Positions 20,179-30,650 of a stretch of 45,924 nt of DNA are shown here, in pieces. Location: contig JAGWLP010000005.1 in assembly GCA_028864905.1 (NCBI GenBank), positions 1-45,924 of the forward strand, in the 5' to 3' direction. Position numbers and translations under genes: made by a program. This DNA comes from Gammaproteobacteria bacterium (GTDB taxonomy: Bacteria; Pseudomonadota; Gammaproteobacteria; Natronospirales; REEB76). Each line of letters opens with the position of its first letter. The first letter of the stretch is position 1. A model generated the notes under the pieces. That model saw only the letters and a program-made list of their open reading frames with translations. It had not been told where the DNA came from and did no database searches.

Positions 20179-20967
20179 ATGCATCCACACATTCTCATCT
20201 GGATCATTCCCTGCACGCTTCTGGGTGGTGTGTTGAGCGCACTTGCCGCATCCTTGCTGTTGCTTTTCCCGGAGCGCACGCGTGCCGGCTTGCTGCCGGG
20301 TTTAGTGAGCTTCGCCGTGGGCGCGCTCCTGGGCGCGGCATTTCTGGACCTGTTGCCGGAAGCCATTGAATCCGCAGGATTAGAGCGGGTGCGCGGCCTG
20401 GGTCTGGCGCTCGCCATCGGGGTGCTGGGATTTTTCCTGCTGGAAAAATTCATTTTCTGGCACCACAGCCACAGCGGCGAAGTACACTTGCACGCGCATC
20501 AGGACCGGCTGCGGGATCGTGCCGCAGCCACGCTGATTCTCATCGGTACGGGGTTGCATAATTTTCTCGACGGCGTGCTGCTGGGCGCGAGCTTTCTCAC
20601 CGACATTCATCTGGGCATCGTGTTGACCATCGCCGTCATCGCTCACCAGGTGCCCCAGCAGGTGGGGGATATTTCGGTATTGATGCTGGCCGGATACCGG
20701 CGCCGCCGTGCGCTGCTGCTGTCGGCCCTGTCCGGCGCCACCATGGGTTTGGGCGGCATCGTGGCCTGGGCTTTCCTGGATCATGCGCGACAAGTGATTC
20801 CCTACGTACTGGCGGTGGCTGCCGCAAGCCTCATTTACATCGCCGTGGCGGATCTCATCCCTAGCCTGCACCGTCACGAACCGGCGCGCTTCTCGGCGCT
20901 GCCGGTCGTCGTCATCGCCGCTGGCATTGCCCTGATTTACGCGGTGGAAATCCTCATCAGCGGTTGA
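20179..20967 (+). CDS. ZIP family metal transporter
   Basis: Multiple TM helices with HNFLDGVLLGASF and HQVPQQVGDISVLMLAGY ZIP motifs; His-rich loop HHSHSGEVHLHAHQ. Confidence 0.92.
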   Translation: MHPHILIWIIPCTLLGGVLSALAASLLLLFPERTRAGLLPGLVSFAVGALLGAAFLDLLPEAIESAGLERVRGLGLALAIGVLGFFLLEKFIFWHHSHSGEVHLHAHQDRLRDRAAATLILIGTGLHNFLDGVLLGASFLTDIHLGIVLTIAVIAHQVPQQVGDISVLMLAGYRRRRALLLSALSGATMGLGGIVAWAFLDHARQVIPYVLAVAAASLIYIAVADLIPSLHRHEPARFSALPVVVIAAGIALIYAVEILISG

Positions 20968-21028
20968 AAACCCTGCCGCCAACCCCATTTCGGCGTAATC
21001 TCAAATCCTTGTTTTTCGGGGTTTTCGC

Positions 21029-23635
21029 GTGCGGCTCGACAAACTCACCAGCAAATTCCAGATGGCCCTGGCCGACGCCCAGTCGCTGGCCGTGGGCCGC
21101 GACCATGCCTATATCGAACCGTTGCACCTGATGCTGGCGCTGCTCGACCAGGAAGGCGGCAGCGCACGGCCGATCCTGGCCAAGGCCGGCGCCAACCTGA
21201 ACCGCCTGCGCTCGCAGCTCGAAACCGCTTTGGATCGCCTGCCCGAAGTGCACGGTGCCGAGGGCCAGGTACAGGTGTCGGCGGATCTCAACCGACTGCT
21301 CAACGTCACCGACAAACTGGCGCAGAAGCGCAAGGACCAGTTCATTTCAAGCGAGCTGTTCCTACTTGCGGCCATGGACGACAAGGGTGCGCTCGGCGAA
21401 GCATTGCGCGATGCGGGCGCCGCCAAGGCCGCAGTCGAGAAAGCCATCGAGGAATTGCGCGGCGGCCAGCACGTGAACGACGCCGGCGCCGAGGATCAGC
21501 GCCAGGCGCTTGAGAAATACACGATTGATCTAACGGCGCGTGCCGAGCAGGGCAAGCTCGACCCGGTCATCGGCCGCGACGACGAAATCCGCCGCACCAT
21601 CCAGGTGCTGCAGCGCCGCACCAAGAACAATCCCGTGCTCATCGGCGAGCCGGGCGTCGGCAAGACTGCGATCGTGGAAGGCCTGGCGCAGCGCATCGTC
21701 AACGGCGAAGTGCCCGAGGGTCTCAAGAACAAGCGCGTGCTCACGCTCGATATGGGCGCGCTCATTGCGGGCGCCAAGTTTCGCGGCGAATTCGAAGAGC
21801 GCCTCAAGGCCGTGCTCAAGGACATCTCCAAGGCCGAGGGTCAGATCATCCTGTTCATTGATGAGATTCATACTGTCGTGGGCGCCGGCAAGGCCGAGGG
21901 CTCCATGGACGCGGGCAACATGCTCAAGCCCGCGCTCGCGCGCGGCGACTTGCACTGCGTGGGTGCGACCACGCTCGATGAATACCGCCAGTACATCGAG
22001 AAGGACGCAGCTCTTGAACGGCGCTTCCAGAAGGTGCTGGTGGATCAACCGAGCGTCGAGGACACGATTGCCATTCTGCGCGGCCTGAAAGAGCGCTACG
22101 AGGTGCACCACGGCGTCGAGATCACCGACCCCGCGATTGTCGCGGCGGCCACACTGTCCTACCGTTACATCACCGACCGGCAGTTGCCGGACAAGGCGAT
22201 TGACCTGATTGACGAGGCAGCCTCGCGCATCCGCATGGAAATTGATTCCAAACCGGAGGCGATGGACAAGCTCGACCGGCGGCTGATTCAGCTCAAGATC
22301 GAACGCGAGGCGCTCAAGAAAGAGAAAGATGAGGCATCGAAGAAGCGTCTGGCCACGCTGGAGGAGGAGATCAAGAAGCTGGAGCGTGAGTATTCGGACC
22401 TCGAGGAAATCTGGAAGGCTGAGAAAGCGGCGGTGCAGGGCGCTGCGCAGATCAAGGAATCGCTGGAGAAAGCGCGCACCGATCTCGAGAGCGCGCGCCG
22501 CGCCGGCGATCTCGGGCGCATGTCGGAGCTGCAGTACGGCCGGATACCGGAGCTCGAAAAGAAACTCGCGCAGGCGGGCACGAAGGAAAACCAGCCGACG
22601 CGGCTGTTGCGCAACAAAGTCACGGCCGAGGAAATCGCCGAGGTAGTGTCGCGCTGGACCGGCATTCCCGTATCCAAGATGCTGGAAGGCGAAAAGGAAA
22701 AGCTGCTGCGCATGGAAGACGCGCTCAAGACGCGCGTGGTCGGCCAGGACGAGGCGGTGCGCGCGGTGTCGAACGCCATCCGCCGCTCGCGCGCCGGGCT
22801 CTCCGATCCCAACCGGCCGTCCGGTTCGTTCCTGTTTCTCGGGCCCACCGGCGTAGGCAAGACCGAACTCACCAAGGCGCTTGCCTGGTTCCTGTTCGAC
22901 AGCGAAGAGGCGATGGTACGCGTGGACATGAGCGAGTTCATGGAAAAACACTCGGTCGCGCGGCTGATCGGCGCGCCGCCGGGTTACGTCGGCTACGAGG
23001 AGGGCGGCTATCTTACCGAGGCGGTGCGCCGCCGGCCTTATTCAGTGATCCTGCTGGACGAGGTGGAAAAAGCCCATCCCGACGTGTTCAACGTGCTCCT
23101 GCAGGTGCTGGACGACGGCCGGCTCACCGACGGTCAGGGCCGCACCGTGAATTTCAAGAACACCGTGATCGTGATGACGTCCAACCTCGGTTCACAAGTC
23201 ATTCAGGAAATGAGCGGTGAGGAAAACTATCAAAAGATGAAGGACGCAGTCATGGAAATCGTGGCGCAGCATTTCCGGCCCGAGTTCCTGAACCGCATTG
23301 ATGAGAGCGTGGTGTTCCATTCGCTCGGCAAGGACCAGATCCGTGCCATTGCGCACATCCAGATCGCGCAGTTGCAACAGCGCCTCGCCGAGCGCGACAT
23401 CGGCCTGGAAGTGAGCGACAAGGTGCTCGACCGGCTCGGCAACGCCGGCTACGACCCGGTGTACGGTGCGCGGCCGCTGAAACGCGCCATCCAGGTGTAT
23501 CTCGAGAATCCGCTGGCGCAGAAGATTCTTGCGGGCGAGTTCGGCGCAGGTGATCTCGTCAAGGTGGATGCGCGCGACATCGGCCTGGAATTTTCCAAGA
23601 CCAGACCCAGGAAAGCCAATGCCGTGACCGCCTGA
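21029..23635 (+). CDS. clpB: ATP-dependent chaperone ClpB
   Basis: Two AAA+ modules ([32 protein letters not shown]) with M-domain coiled coil. GTG start. Confidence 0.97.
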   Translation: MRLDKLTSKFQMALADAQSLAVGRDHAYIEPLHLMLALLDQEGGSARPILAKAGANLNRLRSQLETALDRLPEVHGAEGQVQVSADLNRLLNVTDKLAQKRKDQFISSELFLLAAMDDKGALGEALRDAGAAKAAVEKAIEELRGGQHVNDAGAEDQRQALEKYTIDLTARAEQGKLDPVIGRDDEIRRTIQVLQRRTKNNPVLIGEPGVGKTAIVEGLAQRIVNGEVPEGLKNKRVLTLDMGALIAGAKFRGEFEERLKAVLKDISKAEGQIILFIDEIHTVVGAGKAEGSMDAGNMLKPALARGDLHCVGATTLDEYRQYIEKDAALERRFQKVLVDQPSVEDTIAILRGLKERYEVHHGVEITDPAIVAAATLSYRYITDRQLPDKAIDLIDEAASRIRMEIDSKPEAMDKLDRRLIQLKIEREALKKEKDEASKKRLATLEEEIKKLEREYSDLEEIWKAEKAAVQGAAQIKESLEKARTDLESARRAGDLGRMSELQYGRIPELEKKLAQAGTKENQPTRLLRNKVTAEEIAEVVSRWTGIPVSKMLEGEKEKLLRMEDALKTRVVGQDEAVRAVSNAIRRSRAGLSDPNRPSGSFLFLGPTGVGKTELTKALAWFLFDSEEAMVRVDMSEFMEKHSVARLIGAPPGYVGYEEGGYLTEAVRRRPYSVILLDEVEKAHPDVFNVLLQVLDDGRLTDGQGRTVNFKNTVIVMTSNLGSQVIQEMSGEENYQKMKDAVMEIVAQHFRPEFLNRIDESVVFHSLGKDQIRAIAHIQIAQLQQRLAERDIGLEVSDKVLDRLGNAGYDPVYGARPLKRAIQVYLENPLAQKILAGEFGAGDLVKVDARDIGLEFSKTRPRKANAVTA

Positions 23636-23720
23636 GCGCATCTCAGGAAATGCGTCGCGATTACTGTCGTTACAGTTGAAATCCCCCTCTCTCTCACTTT
23701 GCTATCCTGCTTCGTTCGAG

Positions 23721-23816
23721 AGTCCAGGGCAGCCTTCCCTGGCTGCCCGCTCTGGGCTTCGCCCCTCGTCCCCTTTTTCAAAGGGGGGAGCGCGTTCTGC
23801 GCGCAGGGGGATTTGT
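23721..23816. repeat. Dispersed intergenic palindromic repeat, copy 2
   Basis: CCAGGGCAGCCTTCCCTGGCTGCCCGCTC...CTTTTTCAAAGGGGGG; aligns with copy at 15101-15256. Confidence 0.8.
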
Positions 23817-23917
23817 CATGGGGTTTCATTTTGTCAGGAGCTAAAAGGGCGCGGCGCCTGGGCGGCCGATATACTGCCGCGGTCGCCCTTGACGGCTCAT
23901 CCCCCGAGCGATTGTAC

Positions 23918-24673
23918 ATGTCCGATCCGGTGCTTTCGGTCAGCGATCTGAACAAGCGCTACGGCGAGATGCCGGCCGTGGACGGCATAAGCTTTAGCGT
24001 CGGGCGCAATGAAATCGTCGGTCTGCTCGGACCGAATGGCGCGGGCAAGACGACCACCATCAACATGATTCTCGGGGTGCTCGCTCCGAGCGCCGGTCGC
24101 ATCCTCATAGACGGCGTGGACGTGGCGCGGCGGCGGCGCGAGGCGCTTGCGCGCACCAACTTCGCGGCGGTGTATGCGCCGCTGCCCGGCAATCTCACCG
24201 TGTACCAGAACCTGCGGATTTTCGGCCTGATTTACGCGGTCTCCGGTTTGCGCCAACGCATCGAGGCACTGCTCGATCAGTTCCGCCTGCGCGAGCTGCG
24301 CAACGTGAAATGCGGGGTCCTGTCCTCCGGCGAGCAGACGCGCGTGGCCCTTGCCAAGGCCATGCTCAATCGGCCCCACCTGCTGCTGCTCGACGAACCC
24401 ACCGCCTCGCTGGATCCGTCCGTGGCGCAGCAAATCCGCGCACTGATTCAGGAGTTTGCCCGTCGCGAGGCCGGCGGCGTGCTCTGGACTTCACACAACA
24501 TGCACGAAGTGGAAGAGGTCTGCGACCGGGTGCTGTTCCTGTCGCATGGCCGGATTCTGCTCGAAGGCGATCCGCGCAGTCTGCCGCGGCAGCACGGCCG
24601 GCGCAGCCTCGAGGATTTGTTCATTGCGCTGGCACGCGAACCACTGGCGCCCGACGTGGCTGAGCATGCCTAG
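23918..24673 (+). CDS. ABC transporter ATP-binding protein (ABC-2 type exporter)
   Basis: Walker A GPNGAGKTT, signature LSSGEQTRVALAKAM, Walker B LLLLDEPTASLDP. Confidence 0.93.
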   Translation: MSDPVLSVSDLNKRYGEMPAVDGISFSVGRNEIVGLLGPNGAGKTTTINMILGVLAPSAGRILIDGVDVARRRREALARTNFAAVYAPLPGNLTVYQNLRIFGLIYAVSGLRQRIEALLDQFRLRELRNVKCGVLSSGEQTRVALAKAMLNRPHLLLLDEPTASLDPSVAQQIRALIQEFARREAGGVLWTSHNMHEVEEVCDRVLFLSHGRILLEGDPRSLPRQHGRRSLEDLFIALAREPLAPDVAEHA

Positions 24674-25472
24674 TTTCAAGCGCATCGCCGCCATCCTGTT
24701 GCGGCAATACTACCTGCTGCGTGGCAGTGCCGCGCGCGTGGTGCCGTTATTCGCTTGGGTGACGGTGGACATCGTGTTGTGGGGCTTCATCACCCGTTAT
24801 CTCAACAGTGTGTCGCACGCCGGCTTCAATTTCGTGCCGGCGCTTCTGGGTGCGGTACTGCTCTGGGACTTTCTTACCCGCGTCATGCAGGGCGTTACCA
24901 TGGCGTTCTTCGAGGACGTGTGGTCGCGCAATTTCCTCAACATCTTTGCCACGCCGCTGTCACTCGGAGAATATCTCACCGGCTTGGTGACCAGCAGTAT
25001 TGCCACCAGCGCCGTAGGCCTCGTGGTCATGGTGTTGATGGCCACTCTGGCTTTCGGTCTGTCGTTTTTCGTCTATGGCCTGATGTTCGTGCCGTTCATC
25101 CTCATACTGTTCCTGTCCGGCATCGCACTGGGCATTTTCGGTTGTGCGCTGGTGCTGAGGCTGGGCCCGGCGGCGGAGTGGTTCGTGTGGCCGATTCCGG
25201 CACTGGTGTCGCCGTTCGCCGGCGTGTTCTATCCGCTGTCGGTGCTGCCGACGTGGATGCACGCGATTTCCTGGCTGCTGCCGCCGTCCTATGTGTTCGA
25301 AGGCATGCGCGCGCTGGTGGCGCACCGGGAATTTTCCGCCGGTCTGCTGGCAGTCGGCGGCGGACTCGCCGTGTTGTACGTGCTGCTCGCCGGCTGGGTG
25401 TTTTCACGTGTTTATCGGCGCGCGGTGCGCACCGGCCTGATTGCGCGTTACAGCGCGGAGACGGTTAACTGA
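24666..25472 (+). CDS. ABC-2 type transporter permease
   Basis: Six TM helices; overlaps the ATPase gene. Confidence 0.9.
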   Translation: MPSFKRIAAILLRQYYLLRGSAARVVPLFAWVTVDIVLWGFITRYLNSVSHAGFNFVPALLGAVLLWDFLTRVMQGVTMAFFEDVWSRNFLNIFATPLSLGEYLTGLVTSSIATSAVGLVVMVLMATLAFGLSFFVYGLMFVPFILILFLSGIALGIFGCALVLRLGPAAEWFVWPIPALVSPFAGVFYPLSVLPTWMHAISWLLPPSYVFEGMRALVAHREFSAGLLAVGGGLAVLYVLLAGWVFSRVYRRAVRTGLIARYSAETVN

Positions 25473-25508
25473 ACACCACTGGCGCGGCGAAGTGTCGAGG
25501 AGCCTGTC

Positions 25509-26237
25509 ATGACTTACGAACTCTATTACTGGCCTGGTATCCAGGGGCGCGGAGAATTCGTGCGCCTGGCGCTGGAAGAGGCGGGCGTGCCGTACGTGGA
25601 TGTAGCGAAAGACAAGAGCGGCGAGGAGGCCGCGAGCAAGATGCTGCTGACTTTCATGAGCGATCCCGGTCTGCCGCATCCACCGTTTGCACCTCCGGTG
25701 CTCAAGGCCGGCGGTTTGTTAATCGCGCAGACCGCCAACATCCTGCTGTACCTCGGCGCGCGTCACGGTCTCGCACCCGACGACGAAGCGGGGCGGCTGT
25801 GGGCCCATCAGTTGCAGCTCACCATCACCGACTGGGTGGTGGAGGTGCATGACACCCACCACCCGCTCGGCCCAACGGAATACTACGTGGATCAGAAACC
25901 CGAGGCGCGCAAGCGCACGCAGCTGTTTCTGCAACACCGCCTGCCTAAATATCTCAGTTACTTTGAAAAAGTGCTGAAGCGCAATCCCGCAGCCAGCGGT
26001 TTTCTGGTGGGCGCGGCGCTCACCTATGCGGACCTGTCGTTGTTCCAGATGATCGCGGGTTTGCGCTATGCGTTTCCCCGTGCCATGCGCAAGCTCGAAT
26101 CCCAATTTTCGGCCGTGCTGGCATTGCACACGCGCGTGTCACAGCAGCCGCGCATCGCCGCCTATCTGGCCTCACCGCGACGCATTCCCTTCAATGAGGA
26201 CGGCCTGTTCCGTCACTATCCGGAGCTGGATAAATGA
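25509..26237 (+). CDS. Glutathione S-transferase family protein
   Basis: MTYELYYWPGIQGRGEFVRLALEEAGVPYVDV GST N-terminal thioredoxin-like fold; helical C-terminal domain. Confidence 0.9.
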   Translation: MTYELYYWPGIQGRGEFVRLALEEAGVPYVDVAKDKSGEEAASKMLLTFMSDPGLPHPPFAPPVLKAGGLLIAQTANILLYLGARHGLAPDDEAGRLWAHQLQLTITDWVVEVHDTHHPLGPTEYYVDQKPEARKRTQLFLQHRLPKYLSYFEKVLKRNPAASGFLVGAALTYADLSLFQMIAGLRYAFPRAMRKLESQFSAVLALHTRVSQQPRIAAYLASPRRIPFNEDGLFRHYPELDK

Positions 26238-26262
26238 TGCCCCGCTCCTGAGAGCGGGGCAT
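26237..26262. terminator. Putative bidirectional intrinsic terminator
   Basis: ATGCCCCGCTC-CTGA-GAGCGGGGCAT perfect stem between convergent genes. Confidence 0.78.
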
Positions 26263-26270
26263 CAATGAGT

Positions 26271-28178
26271 TTACATGCCTGTCCCGGCATGCGGCGCCAT
26301 GATCTTGGCGAGCATGTCGGGGATACCGGGGATACGCACCAAGTGCGGGTAACGCGGACCGCCGTGATAATCCACGTTGTAAGTTTTGTACCAGCCGTTC
26401 TGTTCCACCAGGAAAGTCGTCGGCGCTGTTTCGTGCTCGGCCTGCTTCAGTTCATAGGCGAGTATTTCGGGGGTGTAACTCTGGCCATCCACCGCCTGGA
26501 GTTTCATGCCGGGGGCCATGTCGGCGTGCCATGCGGGCGAGCCTTCGCGCACGCCGTGGACGGTACCGTCCTTGCCGATCGTCAGGCCGTAGGTGAGCCA
26601 CTGGTCGTCGTTGTGGAATTGCTTGCCGGCGGCCTGCATGAAGGTGTTGGGTTTGTCGTCGTACACCAGCTTCCAGCCGGCGCGCGCCAGCTCCGTGGTG
26701 GGCGGGAGGTCCGCGATTTCGTACACGTGTTTCTGGAAGAAGGCATGCCAATCGTAGGGCACGACGTCGTTCAGGAGCCGTTCAACGTCCGCGCGTGTGT
26801 AGGTTTTGGTGATCGGACCGGTGTCCAGCGGACCGGCGTACAGGTGCAGGAAGGTATCCAATGATTTTTCACCATGGGTTTTTTCGCGGATGATGGTGTC
26901 CACGTCCAGCCACAGCAGCTCGCCCGCGGTGTAGAAATCGTTGGCGGTGCGGCGGATTTCCGGATAGGCGCCATTGACCTGGTACAGGTAGGGCGCCGCG
27001 GTGGTCAAGTCAATCAGCGGTTCGGTCTTGCGGCCGGGTTCGTTGGCCATCTGGCTGTAAATCCACGCGAGGTATTCCGGATAGTCGGAAGGCTTGCGGA
27101 TGCCTATGCGGAAGGAGAGCAGGTCGCCCAGATACTGGTTCATGCCTTCGTACACCCACAGCAGCTCGGTGTGTTCGGGCATCTGGAAATTCGGCTGCCA
27201 CAGGTCAAACGGCCGGCGGTACTTGCCGTTCCAGGAATGCGAGAACTCGTGGGTGAGCAGGTCGCCCGACAGCAGTTGTTCGTCGGGATTGGTCATGAAA
27301 TCGTCCGGCGCGCGATCGTCGCTCGACTGGTGGTGCTCGATGCCCTGGAAACCGATCGCGTTGGAGAGCGCCAGCAGCGAGTGGTACACGTACCAGTGAC
27401 GTGCGCCGTAGAGCGCCAGTGCTTCCGGCGTCATGCGCTTGTACTTGGCAATCAGCGAGTTGGAGATGTCCAGGTCCTGGGGCTTGTCGGCGAAGATGTC
27501 GAGCATCTGATAGGCGTTTCCGCTGCGCCAGAGTTCGATGTGCTTGTAGTAGATGCCGGCGTCGAGCGGCGAGTCCACCAGCATGTTGAGCGGCACCTCG
27601 CCGAAATCCACACGGTCGCCAGCCTGGTGCGGATCGGGCAGCGCCGTGCCATAGCTCCAGCCCTTGGGCAGGATGATGCTCGGCTTGAAAAACACATCTT
27701 TGGAGTTGGTGTCGTTCTGATAGAAGAGCGCGCGATTCCAGTTGAGGATGAACAGGTTGGGCGTGGCCATCACATCGCCCGGTGCATTCATCAGTACCGT
27801 GAACTGCACATTGAGCTTCGCAACGCCCGCCGGCACGTCCACATGAAAGGCGTACATGTTCACCTGGTCGCGACGCCAGGTGAGCGGCTGGCCGTTCGCC
27901 GATACCTTGAGTTGCGAGATGTCGTTGAGCGGACCGGTCGGGCCGTGCTCACCCGGAATCCACTTGGGATACACGAAGGTGAATGGTCCCGGCTTGACCG
28001 GAATGGTCATGGTCGAAGTCATGAGGCCGCGGGGTGCACCGCGCGCATCCAGCACCAGGATTTCAGGGTTGTCCCGGATGGCATAGGACACCGCATGGGC
28101 GTTTGGCTCGGCGGCCAGTACGCTGAAGCACAGGGCAGCGAGACCCACGCCCAGAAGAGGCAGGCGGAGAAGTTTCAT
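26271..28178 (-). CDS. M61 family metallopeptidase with PDZ domain
   Basis: Signal peptide, HExxH motif LLTHEFSHSWNGKYRRP, C-terminal PDZ-like segment. Confidence 0.93.
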   Translation of the reverse strand: MKLLRLPLLGVGLAALCFSVLAAEPNAHAVSYAIRDNPEILVLDARGAPRGLMTSTMTIPVKPGPFTFVYPKWIPGEHGPTGPLNDISQLKVSANGQPLTWRRDQVNMYAFHVDVPAGVAKLNVQFTVLMNAPGDVMATPNLFILNWNRALFYQNDTNSKDVFFKPSIILPKGWSYGTALPDPHQAGDRVDFGEVPLNMLVDSPLDAGIYYKHIELWRSGNAYQMLDIFADKPQDLDISNSLIAKYKRMTPEALALYGARHWYVYHSLLALSNAIGFQGIEHHQSSDDRAPDDFMTNPDEQLLSGDLLTHEFSHSWNGKYRRPFDLWQPNFQMPEHTELLWVYEGMNQYLGDLLSFRIGIRKPSDYPEYLAWIYSQMANEPGRKTEPLIDLTTAAPYLYQVNGAYPEIRRTANDFYTAGELLWLDVDTIIREKTHGEKSLDTFLHLYAGPLDTGPITKTYTRADVERLLNDVVPYDWHAFFQKHVYEIADLPPTTELARAGWKLVYDDKPNTFMQAAGKQFHNDDQWLTYGLTIGKDGTVHGVREGSPAWHADMAPGMKLQAVDGQSYTPEILAYELKQAEHETAPTTFLVEQNGWYKTYNVDYHGGPRYPHLVRIPGIPDMLAKIMAPHAGTGM

Positions 28179-28322
28179 GAAGACCCCCGTTGTGGAACGA
28201 CGACGTAGCCCGCCGCATGAGGCGGGGCAATCCACCCGATTCGACCGCGGAACTCAGGCCGAGTTCACGCGCGAAGCCCGCAGGCTTTGTTGCTCCATGG
28301 CTTTTTTGTGCTCAGCGGCCGG

Positions 28323-28901
28323 TCAATGGCCAAGGATAGCGTTGGCTAGCACGTCGCTGATGACTTGGGTGGCCATGTTCATCAGCAGGATTTTGCCATC
28401 CAGCATGAATACACGATAGCCCGGCGGTGGCGGCGGCAACTGTCGAATGAGTTCCGGTGGCAGCGGCTGCAACTGGGCGGCGATGCCCGGCGGCAGTGGC
28501 TTGCCACGTGCCAGGTTTTTGGCGATGCCCGGCGGCAGGCCGCCTTCACGGCTCTTCCATCCATGGCCGTGACCATGTCCGTTACCGTGTTCTTCTTCGT
28601 CGCCCTGATCGTTGTCACCCTGTGTCTGATAGTAGCCGCCGTTTGCATAGGCAGCCGCGGTGTTCAAGGCTTGCAGTTGACCGGGATGATTCTGGAAATA
28701 TTGCTGCATGATCGTGATCTCGGCGGCGGTAAACGCGGCTTGTGCGACCGCCTGCGCAGGGCTCGGTGCCTGATACTGTGCCCCCGGCGCATAGGAATAT
28801 CCGCCCGCGGGATACGCGTCTCCGTAAGGGCTGGTGACGCAGGCGGCCAATCCGAGGCAGGAGGCGCTCAACAGGATGATCGTGATTTTCGGTTTGCGCA
28901 T
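28323..28901 (-). CDS. CigR-like / RcnB-like lipoprotein with His-Gly-rich segment
   Basis: Lipobox CLGLAACVTS; EEEHGNGHGHGHGWK; repeated LPPGIA motifs; YRVFMLDGKILLMNMATQVISDVL C-terminus. Confidence 0.75.
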   Translation of the reverse strand: MRKPKITIILLSASCLGLAACVTSPYGDAYPAGGYSYAPGAQYQAPSPAQAVAQAAFTAAEITIMQQYFQNHPGQLQALNTAAAYANGGYYQTQGDNDQGDEEEHGNGHGHGHGWKSREGGLPPGIAKNLARGKPLPPGIAAQLQPLPPELIRQLPPPPPGYRVFMLDGKILLMNMATQVISDVLANAILGH

Positions 28902-28981
28902 GGTGTTTATCCCGAGTGTTGGAATGAGGCCGGCGCTTTTTTGATAACACGCTGCCAAAAGCCTTGAGGTTCCACAAGAGT

Positions 28982-29398
28982 CTATTCGTTATTACTGCCG
29001 GCGAGCAGTTGTTCCACTGCGATGGACACACTTTTGAGCGGGGTCGACGCGGCCACGGCGATGAAGACCGTGTCGTCGCCAGCCAAGGTACCGGCTACGC
29101 CTTCAATCCGCCGCTGATCCAGCTTGACCGCCAACGGCTGGGCAAAACCCGGGCGCGTGCGGATCACCAACATGTTGGGCGGGACTTGCCGCATCTCGAA
29201 AGCCGGCATCTCCGCCGCCGGTTGCTCCACACGTTGATAGCGCCCGGCCAGTTTCTGGATGCCGAGTTTGCGCAGATGCCGCGACAGTGTCGGTTGGGTC
29301 ACCGCATGGCCCGCTTGGACCAGCAACGCGAGGAAGTCCGACTGATCGGTGATTTGCCGTTCATTCGTCAGCTTCAGAATGGCTTCATCCAGGGTCAT
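28982..29398 (-). CDS. argR: Arginine repressor ArgR
   Basis: HTH SDFLALLVQAGHAVTQPTLSRHLRKLG plus C-terminal oligomerisation domain; divergent from arginine genes. Confidence 0.92.
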   Translation of the reverse strand: MTLDEAILKLTNERQITDQSDFLALLVQAGHAVTQPTLSRHLRKLGIQKLAGRYQRVEQPAAEMPAFEMRQVPPNMLVIRTRPGFAQPLAVKLDQRRIEGVAGTLAGDDTVFIAVAASTPLKSVSIAVEQLLAGSNNE

Positions 29399-29431
29399 GG
29401 TTGCCTCACAACAAAAATTGTCGCATATCCC

Positions 29432-29469
29432 TTGCATTTATTAGCATTTACTTGTATATATTTGCATTA
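29432..29469. promoter_or_regulatory. Candidate tandem ARG boxes (ArgR operator)
   Basis: TTGCATTTATTAGCATTT and TTGTATATATTTGCATTA, two 18-bp AT-rich imperfect palindromes separated by 2 bp, between argR and argD. Confidence 0.72.
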
Positions 29470-29498
29470 TATTCGATCTTACTCCGGTTTATTCATAA

Positions 29499-30650
29499 AT
29501 GACTGCATATTCATCTACGCTGCTGCCGACGTATGCGCCGTATCCCTTTCCGATAGCGACAGGAGAGCGCGAGTACGTCGTGGACGCGGCGGGCAACCGC
29601 TGGCTGGATTTTTACGGTGGCCATTGCGTGGCCAGCACCGGCCATTGCCATCCGGCGGTCGCGACCGCGATTGCCGAGCAGGTCCACAAGCTGATTTTCT
29701 ATTCCGCAGCAGCACAACTGCCGGTGCGCGATGCGGCAGCGGCGGCGCTGGTGGAGTTCGCCGGCAACAGCATGGCTTCGGTGTTTTTCTGCAACTCCGG
29801 CGCCGAGGCCAACGAAAACGCGCTCAAGATCGCCGTCAAACTCACCGGCCGCAGAAAATTTGCGGCGTTTCAGGGTGCCTTCCATGGCCGCACGCTGCTG
29901 GCGTTGTCCGTGACCGATGCACCCAAGTTGCGCAAGGATTTTGACTCGCTGCTGGCACCGGTGGACTTCCTGCCATTCGGCGATGCAACTGCGCTCGCCG
30001 CTGCGGATTTTTCGGACAGAGCCGCGGTAATCGTCGAGCCCATTCAGTCCATGGCTGGGGTAAAAACGGCGGGCAGCGCATGGTTTGCCGCGCTGCGCGA
30101 CAAGTGCACACAATCTGGTGCGCTGTTGATCTTCGACGAAGTGCAGACCGGTATCGGCCGGCTGGGCGCACCCTTCGCCGCGAACTTGTACGGTGTTGCG
30201 CCGGACATCATCACCTGCGCCAAGGGCATGGCCTCGGGCGTGCCCATGGGCGGCGTACTGATGCGGACTGATATTGCCGCTGCACTCAAGCCCGGTGACT
30301 TGGGCAGTACGTTCGGTGGCGGGCCGCTCGCCTGCGCGGCGCTCATCGCCACACTCAAAGTAATCAACGACGAAAATCTCATGGCACATGCGCATGCGCT
30401 GGCGCAGCACATCCGCGCCAACATGCACGGCGTCGTGCGTGAAGTGCGCGGCACGGGACTGCTGCTGGGACTCGAAGCAGGCGCTCAGGCCAAGGCCCTG
30501 AAGGCGCACCTTTTCGACAGACACATTCTGGTAGGCGGCTCCGACGATCCGGCGGTGCTGAGACTCATGCCGCCGCTCAACGTGAGTACCGTCGCGGCGG
30601 AACTACTGCTGGACGGCGTGGGCGAATTCGGCGCACGGGAAGCAGCCTGA
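29499..30650 (+). CDS. argD: Acyl-ornithine aminotransferase
   Basis: Class III PLP aminotransferase motifs (FFCNSGAEANENALKIA, LIFDEVQTGIGRLG, ITCAKGMASGVPMGG); first gene of the arginine cluster. Confidence 0.93.
   Translation: MTAYSSTLLPTYAPYPFPIATGEREYVVDAAGNRWLDFYGGHCVASTGHCHPAVATAIAEQVHKLIFYSAAAQLPVRDAAAAALVEFAGNSMASVFFCNSGAEANENALKIAVKLTGRRKFAAFQGAFHGRTLLALSVTDAPKLRKDFDSLLAPVDFLPFGDATALAAADFSDRAAVIVEPIQSMAGVKTAGSAWFAALRDKCTQSGALLIFDEVQTGIGRLGAPFAANLYGVAPDIITCAKGMASGVPMGGVLMRTDIAAALKPGDLGSTFGGGPLACAALIATLKVINDENLMAHAHALAQHIRANMHGVVREVRGTGLLLGLEAGAQAKALKAHLFDRHILVGGSDDPAVLRLMPPLNVSTVAAELLLDGVGEFGAREAA

Noticed and set aside
21530-22951. 473-aa antisense ORF opposite clpB
   Set aside because: Shadow ORF of a highly conserved gene.
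28208-28228. GCCCGCC-GCATGA-GGCGGGGC hairpin in the leader of the M61 peptidase gene as a riboswitch
   Set aside because: Short GC hairpin, looks REP-like; no conserved aptamer features seen.
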